64,000 nt of DNA from Phytophthora colocasiae. Its lineage: Eukaryota; Oomycota; Peronosporomycetes; Peronosporales; Peronosporaceae. The position numbers were made by a program, and so were the translations under genes. The stretch's first letter is position 1. Every line of letters starts with the position of its first letter. The stretch covers positions 62,001 to 126,000 of the forward strand of contig JAGKQI010000009.1 of assembly GCA_018806915.1 (NCBI GenBank), in the 5' to 3' direction. The notes under the pieces are model-generated. The model worked only from the letters and a program-made list of their open reading frames with translations, had not been told where the DNA came from and ran no database searches. Below, one piece after another: positions 1-11,984 of this stretch.

Positions 1-698
1 ATGATCGAGGACACGCAGAAGGATCCAAGATAAGCAGAAGATTTAATCCAGTCGTTCAAGATCACAGCCGGAAGAACTCCTAGAATTCCGCCAGTGCCAG
101 CTAGTCCATGAGCCGTTCCGTACGCGAAGGCCGTGAGTTTCTGTGTTTGCGGGTTCTTGATGTCCGCAGTGACAAGGCCGAAGCAGCACGTCTTCTTGGT
201 CGGATGCGGCTTAGTATGGAGCCCCTCGTGGTCCAGGTGATGCGCGTGCAGTATCTTCTGCACCTCTGAGTCGCTGTCCTCCAGTTCTTCCTTCTGCAGC
301 TCCGCTTCCAACTGCAACGGTGTTGTTTCCCCAGCTGGAAGGTGTTTAAGCTGCAATTTCCTGCGCAGGATCAAATAGTGGCGCAGACTCCAGAGCCCGA
401 GCCCCATCATGAGGAAACCCACCATGAAGTCGCAGTAGCTGCCGAAAGTGTCGACGTCCAAGTGCTGGTTCAACGCCAAAAAGCAGGCGGTGACCACGAT
501 GAGCCCCGTCGAGTGGCCGCAGCCCCAGCGCATCCCCAATTGACACGAGCGCCACGACGAACCGGCGCTCAAGACGATGAGCGCGCTCAGGTGGTCGGGC
601 CCAGTGAGCACATGCACCAGTCCCAATAGAAGACCCGTGGCCACGATGCCAGGCAAGGACGCGCTCTCCAGCGAAGTGACAGTGTCTGCGGCGCCCAT
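1..698 (-). CDS. NicO/high-affinity nickel-transport family membrane protein (partial)
   Basis: Reading from the ATG at 698, the frame is open to the window edge, giving 232 residues with the C terminus missing. Near the N terminus is HVLTGPDHLSAL, an HX5DH variant of the histidine/aspartate signature of NiCoT/NicO nickel-cobalt transporters. About 30 residues later RWGCGHSTGL matches the second family motif. Hydrophobic segments flank both motifs. A His/Glu/Asp-rich loop (about residues 120-165) follows, then another hydrophobic stretch with AYGTAHGLAGTGG. In this family the motifs form the metal-binding part of the membrane channel, and plant homologues are organellar. Metal and membrane cannot be decided here. 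The gene is upstream of, and on the same strand as, the next gene, about 500 bp apart. Family membership is fairly sure; substrate is inference. Confidence 0.8.
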   Translation of the reverse strand, partial: MGAADTVTSLESASLPGIVATGLLLGLVHVLTGPDHLSALIVLSAGSSWRSCQLGMRWGCGHSTGLIVVTACFLALNQHLDVDTFGSYCDFMVGFLMMGLGLWSLRHYLILRRKLQLKHLPAGETTPLQLEAELQKEELEDSDSEVQKILHAHHLDHEGLHTKPHPTKKTCCFGLVTADIKNPQTQKLTAFAYGTAHGLAGTGGILGVLPAVILNDWIKSSAYLGSFCVSSI

Positions 699-1202
699 TT
701 TGGGGAGGTTTTGGATCTGAGGGGAAGGACCTTGACACGCATGTCACGCATAAGCGTTTGTACAGGGTGTTCATACTAAGATATTTATTCAGGAACCAAC
801 ATTTTATAACACAGTACTTATCCGTTTTAAGATGTATGTTATATATGATACTTTTGCATTTTATCTGATTTGATATTATTAGATACACTAGTTTGTTAAA
901 TGCGGGTTTGATTGGCAGACTTGGGTGCGTCACCAGTTGGTAAACTTCAACCTGGTCTCGGCTGACGAGCATAAGGGAGGGGAGTGGAGGACAGTGAGCT
1001 CTACCAGGTCCAGCAGCAGATCGACGAAGTCTTGGCTCTGTGGAGAATGAAAGAACACCAGCTCACTCGGTCTAGGCAAACACAAATGTATTGCATTTAT
1101 ACAGCCGATAATGGGACAACGGACGGCTCGATAGGCCCCTTTCGGCATCATATACTTGAAAACCAGTCGTTTTTTGCTTTCAAGATGGACAACTTGTCTT
1201 GT
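699..1202. other. intergenic region, no gene seen
   Basis: About 500 bp between two minus-strand genes. It should hold the promoter of the NicO-like gene (start 698) and the 3' UTR of the sugar-nucleotide transporter (stop 1203). The part from 770 to 910 is AT-rich. Short ORFs here lack any family motif. Confidence 0.6.
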
Positions 1203-2309
1203 CTACTCGGTCTTGGGCTTGGCCTCCTTCTTCACGTACGGGAAGCTGGAGTAGATCGCCATACTGACAGCAACAAGACCAGCTGCAATGAAAACCTCGT
1301 TGGGAAGAACTGCACCGTACACGTAGCTCTCCACAAAGGCCGTGAAGGCGATACCGCAGATCAATGCAAACGACTTGAGCACGCCACCCACGTACTTCGT
1401 GACGGTACCAACAAGCAGACCACCCAACGCGTTGCTCACAACAGGAATGATCGTGTAGTAGTCGCAGCCCTCGAAAACCTTGTGGATGTTAGCAAAAGCG
1501 TTGGCAGCAGGAGACTCGGACACGGGCGTCTTCACGATGGTGGACCAAATGGCCGGCATCATGAGGAACAGACTACCGTAGATCGACAGCTCCATGGTCA
1601 CGAGAGCAGCGTCACGCTTGTGCTGCTGCATGGAGCGCTGCGTGAGCGCTGAACCAAGACCAGACAGCAGCGAGGCAAGCAGCACAGGCACAAGACCGAG
1701 CTCAACAGAGATGGCGGGTGCAGTCGAGTCGTCAGCACCTCCTTCCTTAGCGAGAGAAAGCAGTACAGCGGCACTCAGTAGCAGCATCATGGCGAAGCAC
1801 TGCTGAAGGGAGAAGCGCGTGCCCATGAGGAAGTAGAGGAAGAGCGCGGCCGACAGCAGTTTCGTCTGATTAATGAGGTTGAACACGATGGACGGCAGGT
1901 GCTGGTAGGCGATCTGGATGAGCACGTTCTGCACAGCGTAGGTGCAGGCAGGCAAGCCCGAGGCCATGACGCTGTCGTGGAAGCTCCACGTCTTGATGAC
2001 GCGCATCAACGAGCCCGAATAAACGAGTGTGAGCAGCGACAGCAACAGTTTACACACTTCACAGGCGATGACCAGCACCGAGCGGTTTTTGACCTCGCCA
2101 GCGAACTCCTTGTACAGGATGGGCTGCAGACCGAACTGCATGGCTAGAAGCACCATAGCCACGTAGCCGACCCAGGCATTGGACGGGGCAGCAGCGGGGG
2201 TCTTCGCGGGGGTAGTAGCCATCTCTTCTTGGTCTTCTTGGCGCGAGTCTTGCGACGCAATTGAGGAAGTGGAGCTTGTTGATAAATGACCTCGTCGGTA
2301 CGTGTACAT
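1203..2309 (-). CDS. nucleotide-sugar transporter (SLC35A-like)
   Basis: 368-residue multi-pass membrane protein, close to the family's usual size. After a Ser/Thr/Pro-rich N tail, WVGYVAMVLLAMQFGLQPI opens a run of about ten hydrophobic helices. LINQTKLLSAALF and the C-terminal FVESYVYGAVLP region resemble SLC35A nucleotide-sugar antiporters, which carry UDP- or CMP-sugars into the Golgi or ER in exchange for the nucleoside monophosphate. The C terminus ends in a Lys-rich KKEAKPKTE tail, which could be an ER/Golgi retrieval signal (inference). A second in-frame ATG (MATTPAKT) lies 29 codons downstream and would give a shorter tail; I keep the first. Single exon. Sugar specificity cannot be read from sequence. 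Confidence 0.88.
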   Translation of the reverse strand: MYTYRRGHLSTSSTSSIASQDSRQEDQEEMATTPAKTPAAAPSNAWVGYVAMVLLAMQFGLQPILYKEFAGEVKNRSVLVIACEVCKLLLSLLTLVYSGSLMRVIKTWSFHDSVMASGLPACTYAVQNVLIQIAYQHLPSIVFNLINQTKLLSAALFLYFLMGTRFSLQQCFAMMLLLSAAVLLSLAKEGGADDSTAPAISVELGLVPVLLASLLSGLGSALTQRSMQQHKRDAALVTMELSIYGSLFLMMPAIWSTIVKTPVSESPAANAFANIHKVFEGCDYYTIIPVVSNALGGLLVGTVTKYVGGVLKSFALICGIAFTAFVESYVYGAVLPNEVFIAAGLVAVSMAIYSSFPYVKKEAKPKTE

Positions 2310-2715
2310 CGCTTAGCCTGACAGTAATATCCGGATGTTAATTTACATGAAAGTTGTCTTTATCCGGCTATACGTTTGTAAATAGAAGCGCTACAGTTTG
2401 CTAGTCGTAAGCGCGGCGTGGTGGTTGAAGGCGCATCGAGCTCTTTGCCTTTCACTATGATCTCGTCGCATGCATGGAGGCAACTTTCCACTCCATTGAC
2501 AGCGCCGCGCGTCCATTCCGCTGACGATCACGCTGCAGTTTTGACCGTCAGTGACGTGGCAGACGTCTAGGATCAATTGCGCATTGGAACTTTTCAGCGC
2601 TTATGGTGTTTATTGATTGAGATGATCAAGAAGACTGTACTGCTGCGTCGTCTACTTCAAACGCGGGAGTGATGACTTGTACTACGATATTGATGGAATT
2701 CAGGACGTCGTAATT
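2310..2715. other. intergenic region, no gene seen
   Basis: About 400 bp holding the presumed promoter of the nucleotide-sugar transporter (start 2309) and the 3' UTR of the BTB gene (stop 2716). No coding signal or repeat was recognised. Confidence 0.5.
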
Positions 2716-4203
2716 TCACACGACGAAAGTCTCTGGCAGTGTGTGTGTATGTGCTCCGAAGTGGAAGCTCTCACTGGCAAAGCAGATCGATGCGTCGACA
2801 GGAGAGCTGCTGGAAGACACTGCGCAAGCTGACAGGTCGTCGTCCATGAGCTTCATCAGCATCTTGTCCGACTTGTCGCTGGTAAACAACATGCTCAGTT
2901 CCAGGGGCTCCTCACACGCCATCTCCGGCTTCTCCACCTTGATGGCATCGACAGCTTCAACAGATTTTCCCTGCAGCAGTTGCACACACTGCTGCGCCAA
3001 GACTCGGCTGCAGTGGCTCGGACTGAGACTGCGCTGAGCATCTCGGTGGATCTGGGCCAACTTGGCCTGGACACACAACTCACTCGCGATCTCGCTGGAG
3101 GTGCGAGCGGCTGTCGACTGTAGTAGCTTGGACGAAAGCAATCGCTGTGTAAGCTCGATGAAGAGTTCGCTGGGAAGTGTGAAGAGCTGCAGCATGGCAT
3201 CTGCGTCGAGAGTATCTCCTCTCCTTACCAACTTGCTCATACACGTTTCAATGAGAGTTTCACTGGCAGCATGGAAGAGCTCTGGCTGAGCCTGAGCCAG
3301 TGTCTGCGCCGCATTGACAACTTGCAACAGGTTGGTCAAACCTTCGTTCTCCTGACTGATCTGCTGGTCGAGAAATCGTTTAGCGCTCTGTCGGATATCA
3401 TCACGCATCTCCAAGAACTCAATGGCGCAGTTCATGGCCGCCAGGTTCGCCAGTGAGAAGGAAACCTCGCCCGTGTAGCAGTAGATCGCAAGTGTCTCGA
3501 ACATCTCAGCACCTCCAGGAAACGCCGTCAGCTCCAGAACGGGAACAGCTCCACCGAAATTGTAGCTGGTAGAACTGGTCTCCAACACTTGGCGCGCCAT
3601 ACTGTGCAGCTTGCGGCTCTCGAACAGCATCGGATGTTTGTGCAGATTGAACTGAGTGCCGCAGACCAGCACCACGAGGTTACAGTGCTGACGCCGAGAC
3701 GACCATTCCTTGTACTCACAGAGTGACAGGTCTCCGCCCAGGTTGGCGTCCTGCAGGAACGCGCGCAGTTCAGCTTCAAGCAGATCGTCGCTGGTAGCCG
3801 GGTGTTGCGGTGGTTTGCTGGTCACTATGGCCATCTGGCGGTGTTGAACAGGTGGCAACGGGGCGGGCACAAGTTGCACTCGAGACTGGGACTGGATGAG
3901 CGGCACTGATACACGCGGGCGCTTGGTGGCTCGACCTGCCGAGGACACGAGGTTGCGGCAATGACAGCACGTGGCTCGGTTGCTGTGCAGACAGCGGTCG
4001 TCACGTGTGCAGCCGTCACGCTTGCATCCGCGACCTGAGCCCTCTCGACGTCCTCCGCAGCGTCCAGCGGCGTGGCGTCCGCAGCGGCCGTCGCACGTGC
4101 AGTGCATGCAGGTGCCTGGGGGGCTGTTGCACGTCGGCAGCGAGCAGGACTTGCGCAGTTTCCGCGCGGCGGTGGGCTGTTTGCGCTTCGTAACGGGGCT
4201 CAT
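2716..4203 (-). CDS. BTB/POZ protein with Cys-rich N terminus (NPH3-like BTB)
   Basis: Single-exon ORF of 495 residues. Residues 1-83 are basic and hold 13 cysteines (clusters such as CMHCTCDGRC and CCHC), which suggests a metal-binding or disulfide-rich segment of no type I can name. Residues about 174-268 form a BTB/POZ domain: FNLHKHPMLFESRKL, then ELTAFPGGAEMFETLAIYCYTGEV and MNCAIEFLEM. This pattern is closest to the BTB of plant NPH3/RPT2 proteins, where BTB domains dimerise and dock onto cullin-3 ubiquitin ligases. The remaining part is helical, with several Leu-rich segments, and ends in an acidic Ser-rich tail. No C-terminal NPH3 Tyr motif was seen. The BTB call is good; the ligase-adaptor role is inference. 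Confidence 0.75.
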   Translation of the reverse strand: MSPVTKRKQPTAARKLRKSCSLPTCNSPPGTCMHCTCDGRCGRHAAGRCGGRREGSGRGCKRDGCTRDDRCLHSNRATCCHCRNLVSSAGRATKRPRVSVPLIQSQSRVQLVPAPLPPVQHRQMAIVTSKPPQHPATSDDLLEAELRAFLQDANLGGDLSLCEYKEWSSRRQHCNLVVLVCGTQFNLHKHPMLFESRKLHSMARQVLETSSTSYNFGGAVPVLELTAFPGGAEMFETLAIYCYTGEVSFSLANLAAMNCAIEFLEMRDDIRQSAKRFLDQQISQENEGLTNLLQVVNAAQTLAQAQPELFHAASETLIETCMSKLVRRGDTLDADAMLQLFTLPSELFIELTQRLLSSKLLQSTAARTSSEIASELCVQAKLAQIHRDAQRSLSPSHCSRVLAQQCVQLLQGKSVEAVDAIKVEKPEMACEEPLELSMLFTSDKSDKMLMKLMDDDLSACAVSSSSSPVDASICFASESFHFGAHTHTLPETFVV

Positions 4204-5866
4204 GACCGAGAGAGAGAGAGAAGCTCTGCGTTGAACCTGGCAAATTGCGGACTGAGCTTCTGCAATAAGCGCGATCTGACAAAAGGGGGATGGGCGCCCC
4301 GGCTCTGCGCTTTTCGCTAGAGTTGCGTCGCCGAAATATGACTGCGGGCGTCAACCCAGCGGAAAGCTTGGTTTCACCATGCCGGACGCGATGCAATCCT
4401 GCAGTGCATTGGCCTTGTGCGGCCTGTAAGCGAGCTTTCGAACGGATTTGCTTGCCAAGTCCGCCCGCTTGATGGATCACTTGGCAGACACCATCATTCA
4501 CGCGTGGATTCTCCGCGGCTTGTTTGACTGAACGGAGACCACGACTGGGCCGGGATTCAACGCTGGAGGCGGCCATGTGCAACACCGAGACAAATTCCTG
4601 AGGTGCTGAATAGGTTCGCTCGCTGGACGGACGTTGATGTGTGGTCGGCAGTGGTGACAGCAATGACACTCTGCAAGACACGTGTAAGCGCCACTGGACG
4701 GCGCATTGCTGACGAGCACGCTTGTCAGCGTCTGCATACATGCCTGCACCTAAATGTCCATGCACAACGCCCAGCGCTTCGCTGGCGCCGCTGTCCAGCG
4801 GCCTGGAACACACCGACATGTATCGATCGACATGTATCGCCTCTCGGTGGCACCGTTCGTGTGCAACGTGATGAGTGGGGCGGCGAGGGTTGCGGAGCGC
4901 GACAGAGACGGGCCCCGCGTAATCGAGAGTTGCTTGGATTACGCGAGTGTGGTCCACACCACGACCACCATGTTGCACCTCTAGAGGCACACGCTCGTGT
5001 TAATGAGGAGGCGCAGGTTGCGTGCGCAGTGCCTCCGGTAAAAGCTGCGTGTTCTACAAACAGCGATCGCTTTCGCGGTGGAGCTGGCCTTGCGTCTCGG
5101 CATGTAAATGTCAAACGCCAGGCGTTTGAACACGCTGCCCAACAAACGAGGGCCAGAAGCTGTCTGCAACGCACACGCGCTCACTGGCCACGCTGCTGTC
5201 GCAGAGAGGCTTGCCAAACGGGGCTCATCGTGTTACAAGTTGAAATAAAATCAGCCTGCAACTTGCAGGCTGCAAGCGTTATTAGGAGAATCAAGCAAGT
5301 CCTTGTCCAGAAGCAAAATATGCTGCAAGCCGTTAACGGAGGTTGCAGAATCGTTGCTGACTCAGACGCCTACAAGTACTGTACCAGGAGGAAGGTCTCC
5401 AAAGTGAGCCGTGCGATTTGAGCTGATACCTTGGGCCGAGTTGAGGACGTTCGTCTCTAGGACCGATCCCACCGTCCCTAGTTCACTTTTGTTCACGCCT
5501 TGGACAGCTTTGGATACCGCAAACACCGGTGCTTGTCGTACATGTAGCAAGCAAGTCAGAACAAGCAATGTAGCTGGCGAAACGTGTCAGATATTTGGAG
5601 AAGGTTTGTTTTACTCTGTTCTTCTGCCGGCTACCATGACACAAAACCTGCTGCGTGTATTTGCTCACATGCCAGGACACTTGCCTGCTGTGCAGTTTTG
5701 GAAGCTATGGTAATAAGTGACATACATTTGGCTAGGAATGAATAATGAGGAGTCGATCGATGCGATCTTCAAGCGCTGTATTTCTTGCGAGAAAAAAAAG
5801 CTTGAACTGTAGCAGAGATCACACTCGAACTCGTTTCTAATGCCAACACTTAGAGGTTCCTCTTCT
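4204..5866. other. 1.66-kb region without a supportable gene
   Basis: Lies between the BTB gene (5' end, minus) and the ECM29 stop. ORFs of 150-324 codons occur on both strands around 4.0-5.4 kb, but they overlap one another, are rich in Arg/Cys/His as chance GC-rich frames are, and show no motif I recognise. Small palindromes occur (5100-5280), including a 9-bp inverted repeat with a 1-nt centre (AGCCTGCAA/TTGCAGGCT). This may be a long promoter/UTR or a decayed sequence. Confidence 0.5.
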
Positions 5867-8800
5867 CTACGACATCTGCAACAACTGCGACTTCAAATGG
5901 AACGCAGCTTGCTGCTCTGACGCTTCCTCACTCGCCAACAAGACCTGCACTGCAGCTAAAAAGCGCTCTCTCTGCACGACTATTTTCAACGCCAAATCTG
6001 AATTGCTCACTGCACGTTTCGTCAGCGCAGTAAGCGCCCCGGCAGCAGCAACACGAACCATCGAATACTTGCCGTCCTCCACGCCAAATGACCCACAACA
6101 GGTATCAACTGCACGCTCGAGAACACCTTTTCCCTTGACAAGTGCTTCGATTGGAGCATGCGCCACCACAACAGCTAAGGCCTGGAAAATCGCCTTGCGA
6201 ATACTCCACACTGCCAGATGTGGCGATTCTGTACTTGTACACAACCACAATAACGTCTCTTGGGCAGTCACGTTATCCCCACCACCTAGAGCTGGCCACA
6301 TGACGGCAATCGCCTCGAAAACACATTTGATAAGCAGCGGGGGCAATGACCTCTTGGTTGCATCGGATGACTCAGCTTCGTTCCCAATCATCCACGTAGC
6401 ATATCCATCCCTCAACAACTGCACGTTGGAGCCAGCCAGGCCACCCTGCTCACCTGGTAGCAATGCGGTTAAACCCCCCAGATTAATAATCGCGCTTTCG
6501 AGGTAGGCTAAATCTTGATTCTTCCAAGCGCGATCACACTCTTCGACAAGAAGTAGCGAAAGATTCCCCATCCATTTGCTGTCGGTGCTACCACTCTTGC
6601 TCTTTACTTTTAGAGCAGCCAAAGAAACGATAGACTCCAAAATGACACCTTTACCCTTCCACAGACGGCCTGGAACTGCGTCAATGAGTCCCTGCCAAAT
6701 GCGTTCAACTTGCTCCTCTGACAATCGCGAAGTGTACGTGGAACTCCCGAAAATCGCCTGTAAAGCACGTGCCGCTTGCCGTCGTGTATCCCAAGCCGGA
6801 TGTGCCAACGACAACGCAATTGCGCTAAGTACAGCACTTAACGAGGTCGGTGCATACAATATTGTAGGCGGTAATTCGTCCAGTACTGCTGTCCAGGAGC
6901 TCTTGAGGATATTCGTGGCAGCAAACTGACCGATAAACGCAGCGGGGAATACATGTGTGCAATACCATGAATTGCGCAAATCGTCACTAACCACAGAGCC
7001 TGCATCTGCAATCGGTGGCACCTTCTTCACAAGATCTTTCATTGCCAGTGCGCTAATCAGCAGAAAGCGGCTTGTATACACCTGGGGTGACTTCGACGAA
7101 GTTTTGTCCAGATCCCCACCTTCAACTTCTTCATCACTTTGGCTCTGTGGTGAGGAAGAAGGGCTTGATGTTTTGGTGGAAGCCTTGTTGAAAGCGAAGA
7201 TCCCAGAGCGAACATAATCCCGAACTGTGCCTGCTTCCACCAGCGGACACAAGTACGAAGCTGCCCGGGAGTAACTTTGAATTACCAATCCGTCCGTCAA
7301 CCCTGACGTCGATGTCAAACCTGCATCAGCACCATCAGCTGGATTACCTCCATTTGCATCACCATAGCGGCTCTCCTCATCCCCGTATTGGTCATTTTCT
7401 GCCGCAGTTTTCGCCCCCATATACGGGATGAATACGCGACGAAGCAAAAACTCGGCTCCGTTGCACTTTCGTAACTCGAAAGGAAGCTCGTTGGCAAGCG
7501 TCACGACAAAATTCGCAGTTCCTACTCGAGTGTTGAGTCCGACGCCAAACTTGAGCAGATTGGCGACACCACGCACGACGTCAGTGACCACAGCTACACA
7601 CGCAGGAGAATCGGCAAGCTCTTTAAGACGAGTCGTTGAAAGCTCCAGTAGCTGACCAACAGGCCCAGCTTGACTAATTGAAACACGGAGACGTTCCAGT
7701 TGGTCCTTCTTCTCCACGTGGAATTGGGCATACTGAAGTTCTGGCATTTCGAGCGATGAAAGATATTCCAGCAGTTTCAACAACAGTGGAGCCAAGCGAT
7801 CCTGCATGTTTTCTGCTTTCAGTGTTTTGACGAGACGTAACAATAAGTCAATGCTCAGTGCACGGCAAATTGTGTTCTTGCTAACGATTCCGTCTTCAAC
7901 CAAAAATTCGAGCAGTTGAGAACGGCACATTGCATCATTAGCGGCCACGCGCAAGCTCAACTCACCAAGGTACCGGTACAGTTTTGCTCCAGATAGCGCA
8001 ACTGCCTCCATGACATCGTCCACTGCACGTGATGCCGTTTTCCAGAGTCGCAAAAAATCGCTCCGTAATTCCTCAGCTTCTGTGCCTTGGAGCAAGTCAA
8101 TAAGTGCAGAACAAGCAGCTTCGCGATACTTGAAATTACGGGCATTTTCGAGTCGTGCCAAAGCAAACTGGAAGAGCAAATCCCAGTTCTGTCTGAGTAG
8201 AGTTTTTTCTTCACTCGTCGTAGCAGCGTTTCCTTTAGCAAACTCCCACAGTTTGCCCATGACTGCCGCTACCTTGCTGTTTGAATGGAACTTCAGCAGA
8301 AACAGCCAAGGCACCAGTTGCGTTCTGTTGGAGTAATCTTCTGCCATCCACTCACTGCCAGCTTTAGCGACAATCGAAGCACGGAATTCTTTGTCTGTTG
8401 CGGTAAAAGAGAATGCAGTGGACAGCAGTACTGTGACTGGCGTACTCGTAGACACCGATGTAAGCGATTCCCAAATCGGGTCGGAAGTGCTCAAGTATAG
8501 CAGTGCGTACATGAGTTCCGGGTCGCCAACATCTGCAGCAACATTGCTGACCTCGCGGTATGCTGCATTTTCAACGGTCGAGCTAGATGACGATGAATTG
8601 GAGGGTGCAGTAGCAGTTGTCGATTCATTCGATCGTTCGTTACTCGCTCCATTTTCATCATCAGCAGCAGAATCGGCAGTAGCTGCAAATGCTCGAAAGC
8701 ATCGCAGCCTACGGAACAAACTATCACTGAATTGGATACCCATCTCGTCTGTTGGAGCACGAAGTCTCAAGTAGGCAAGCCCTTTTACTGCGCTTTCTTT

Positions 8801-11800
8801 CGTGACTTCATTGGCATCATTGAGCATCGTCACGAAAAACTCGTGCACTTCCAGCACTGATTGTGAATACGCAGGGGATGCGAATACACTCCTCCATGAG
8901 GACACATCCGAGTCGCCAGTCGATGGCACTAAACCCGCTGCACATATACACAGAAGCCAGATTGTTGCGTTTCGGCGCACTTTGAGCTGGCGAGATCCAG
9001 CATAATCGACCAATATTCGCTCGAAAATGAAGGCCGCGCGGTTTTCTGTGAAAGCACTGTACTTGATGGTGCGGTCTGTTGTGAATTTTTCCTTAGCATC
9101 ATGCGTCCCGAGTGCCACTAGGGCTTCTCCCACGGCGAATTGGAAATCAGCATCAGCGCTATCTCCAAGCTCAAAGAGAGCATCTAAGACAGCTTCCAGG
9201 CCACTCGAAATTTCCGAATTTATGCCAGCTCCAGGTAAACCTGACACGATGCGGCAAATATTTTCGACTGCAACTCGCTGTAGGGACGCCAGCTTAGAAC
9301 TCAGTTGATCGTCGAAATGAACAGCTTTTAGCTTCCAGTCAACCACAGCCTTCAAATTGGCAATTGTTTTGGCCTTAAGCTGGCACCACTCTCCACCGGT
9401 ATCCCTAGAATTTAGCAGGAAACTCTTTATGGTACCGCTGAGACCAATACCATCCATGACATTGCGAATCATTCCCACCTGTTCATTCTGAGCAATTTCG
9501 CTTCTCGGGTATGCAGCAAAATTTGAGCTCTCCTCGACTTTCGCTCCAAGAAGATCACTCATCTCCTGATAGCAGGACAATACCAGCCGCATCTCTTCAT
9601 GTGAAGCAGCGCTTGCAAAAGCAGGATCACATCCAAGAACATTCAATGCACTTCCCAAAATGTACAATGCCCCAGGCTGTGTCATCGCTAAGGACTTGCT
9701 GTCAACGTTCTTTTTCATGCCAGTAGCGATAAAAGTCGACACAACTTGACTGGAGGTGAACGCTCCTGCACTGCACGTAACAGCTACGATGGTCGCAATA
9801 TTTGATAGAAACCCGCGATCTTGGCTCACAGTCACCACATCGAAGAGTTCCGTGACGTAACAACCCAGGGTAACACCCACACTTTCAGCGTCAAAGCCAC
9901 ATATCTCCACCAGAGCGCTTGCAGCAGTTTCAAACACCAAGGAGGATGTAGACGCAGAAGCTTTTGCCGCTTCTGACCTCAAGAGTGTATGCACAATGTA
10001 CTCCACAACGCATCTTCGCTCATTAACGTCTTGGTTAATGCGGTCCTGTGAAACCTTCATGATCTCGACGCAGAATCGGATAGCGCTTTCAGCTGCCCCA
10101 GCATCGTGCATGCTGGTCTTCAAATCCTTCTGTGGGAAGTTTACTTGCAAACTTCTTGCCAGGGCACTAGTGGATGGCAATGGTTTTGCGAATAAAGCTT
10201 TATCAGACAAACGACGGGTATCCTCGTCTGGAACAGCCCCCAGACGTAGTACGGCGAAACGCATTGTAATACCATCGTCTTCATCAAATACGGAGACTGT
10301 CAGTAGTTCAGCGCACCAGGTAGCGATTGCAGCCCGTACTCGTGCATAGTTTTTGCCGGGTTCGAAAAGTTTTGAACCATTTAGCAGCTCAATCAGTTCT
10401 TGGTGGACTTTAGACCGCACCTCAGGTGCAGCGGCAGCTGCATATGCACTTGCGAAAGAAGTAAACGTCTTGAGAGCGTTTGCACCCGCACCAGTGCGGC
10501 TCTCTTCTTCAGCTAGGCAACGCACAAGCAATACTTGAAAAGCCTGCTCCGTGGTTGCAACTAATGTAGGTGCTCGGTTTGAAAGTACTGACAGCGACTC
10601 ATATACCCCCTGACGAAATTCTCGAGCAAACTCCATGCTGGGTGCCTCGCTCTCGGTATGCGGGTTCATTAGTAGCCGCAACAAGGTTGGGAATAGTACT
10701 GGACCCAGCAAACCCTCAAGCAACGATAGCTGGCAGTGGTGAAAGGTCCACTGGCATAGGCGAAGACTCGCTAGTTTAATCTTGTTGGCCACATTTGGAG
10801 GCCGTGACGACTCTGTGCCAAACATCAACTGACACAACAGCTGCAGCAGCACGGGTAAGGCATTCGTTGCTGCTTTGGATACCATTAGAAGGGACAAAGT
10901 CTGCAGAATGCTTGCATCTGCTAAGCGTGCTCGATTAGCCAACAGAATTGCATCAGCACCTTCGAAACCACCAGAGCTTTGAGCCACTTGACTCCCAAGC
11001 ACCAACACCATCAGTCGCCGCATCACATCAGTATCCTCTAACTCCTTCTCTTTGTATTTTACCACACGAGATAACTGCTCTTCGCTGAATGCCTTCACTG
11101 CGTGATGGAACGAAGCACTACCAGCGAGATACACTGGGATTTTAAGCTTGACAGGGATATCCATCTCTTTCACAAGTCTCAGTGCATGTAATTGATGCTC
11201 GTATAGAGCTTCACGCGTCAATTCAGTTACTTTGACACGCTGAAGTCTCTCCACTCTCGGCGTCATTAATCCATAATTCGTCACGCCTACAGTCGTCGAA
11301 GACGGAAACTCATAGAGCACAAAATCCAGCACAAAGTCCAGCACCGCGTCGACATTGGCGTCTCTCTCATAAACCTCCATAGCCTCGCCATCACCAAGCG
11401 ATGCTACAGCCTCGTGCTGTTCCTGTTGTTCCTCCACTCCTTTAGACGCTTTCTTTCTGTTCGGAACTATAGCCGAGGCGTTGAAGGGCAACGCATGTAC
11501 CAACAACTTGAAAAACGTCTCCTGATTAGCAGCAGAGAAAGTCGAGGTCTGCTTCACAAGTAGTGCCAAGACCCTTGTCTTCTCGTCCGCCGATGCAGCC
11601 TCGAACCCTATTTCTATGAAGAGCAGCGCGAGGTTGTACGAGAAAACAGAGAGCTCGTTTTGTTGCAGCACTTGGCAGAGAGCATCCAGAGGCAATGTGG
11701 GGCTTGCCATCGCTTGGAGACGCTTCTTAATATGAGTGACCACTTGCAAAATCTAACGAAGCACGTAAATATTAGTGAAGACATCAATTTTTGTTTACAA

Positions 11801-11984
11801 CTGGACAATGGCTCACCTTATCCTTGAGCTGCAGCTCCAGAGGCGTGACAAGTGAGCGCGGGAAGAGCGGGAGAAGCTGGGGAAGAAGGGACTGCAGCAC
11901 CTGCAGCATACGATCATCGTCAGAGCTGGCTAAGCGGAACAGCACGCGGTCCAGCGCCTCCGCCTCCTTCTGCAAGTCCGCCAT
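5867..11984 (-). CDS. ECM29: proteasome scaffold/adaptor ECM29 (HEAT-repeat)
   Basis: Two exons, complement(11817..11984, 5867..11752), with a 64-nt intron (GTGAGC...TTAG). They give 2017 residues, slightly longer than the roughly 1850 of human or yeast ECM29. Exon 1 (56 codons) matches the ECM29 N terminus in pattern (LDRVLFRLASSDDDRMLQVL, then after the splice VVTHIKKRLQA and the SFSYNLALLFIEIGF-type segment). The remainder is helical HEAT-like repeat. Family landmarks are LNDANEVTKESAVKGLAYL, VSNVAADVGDPELMYALLYL and LVPWLFLLKFHSNSKVAAVMGKLW. ECM29 binds the 26S proteasome, tethers core and regulatory particles, and acts in stress remodelling and quality control. It is divergent from the SR-protein gene, with 131 bp between the two ATGs, so the promoter is probably shared. 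Confidence 0.9.

Noticed and set aside
4016..5421. Overlapping ORFs of up to 324 codons on both strands between BTB and ECM29
   Set aside because: Composition is typical of chance frames in GC-rich DNA, the frames contradict each other, and no motif is recognisable.
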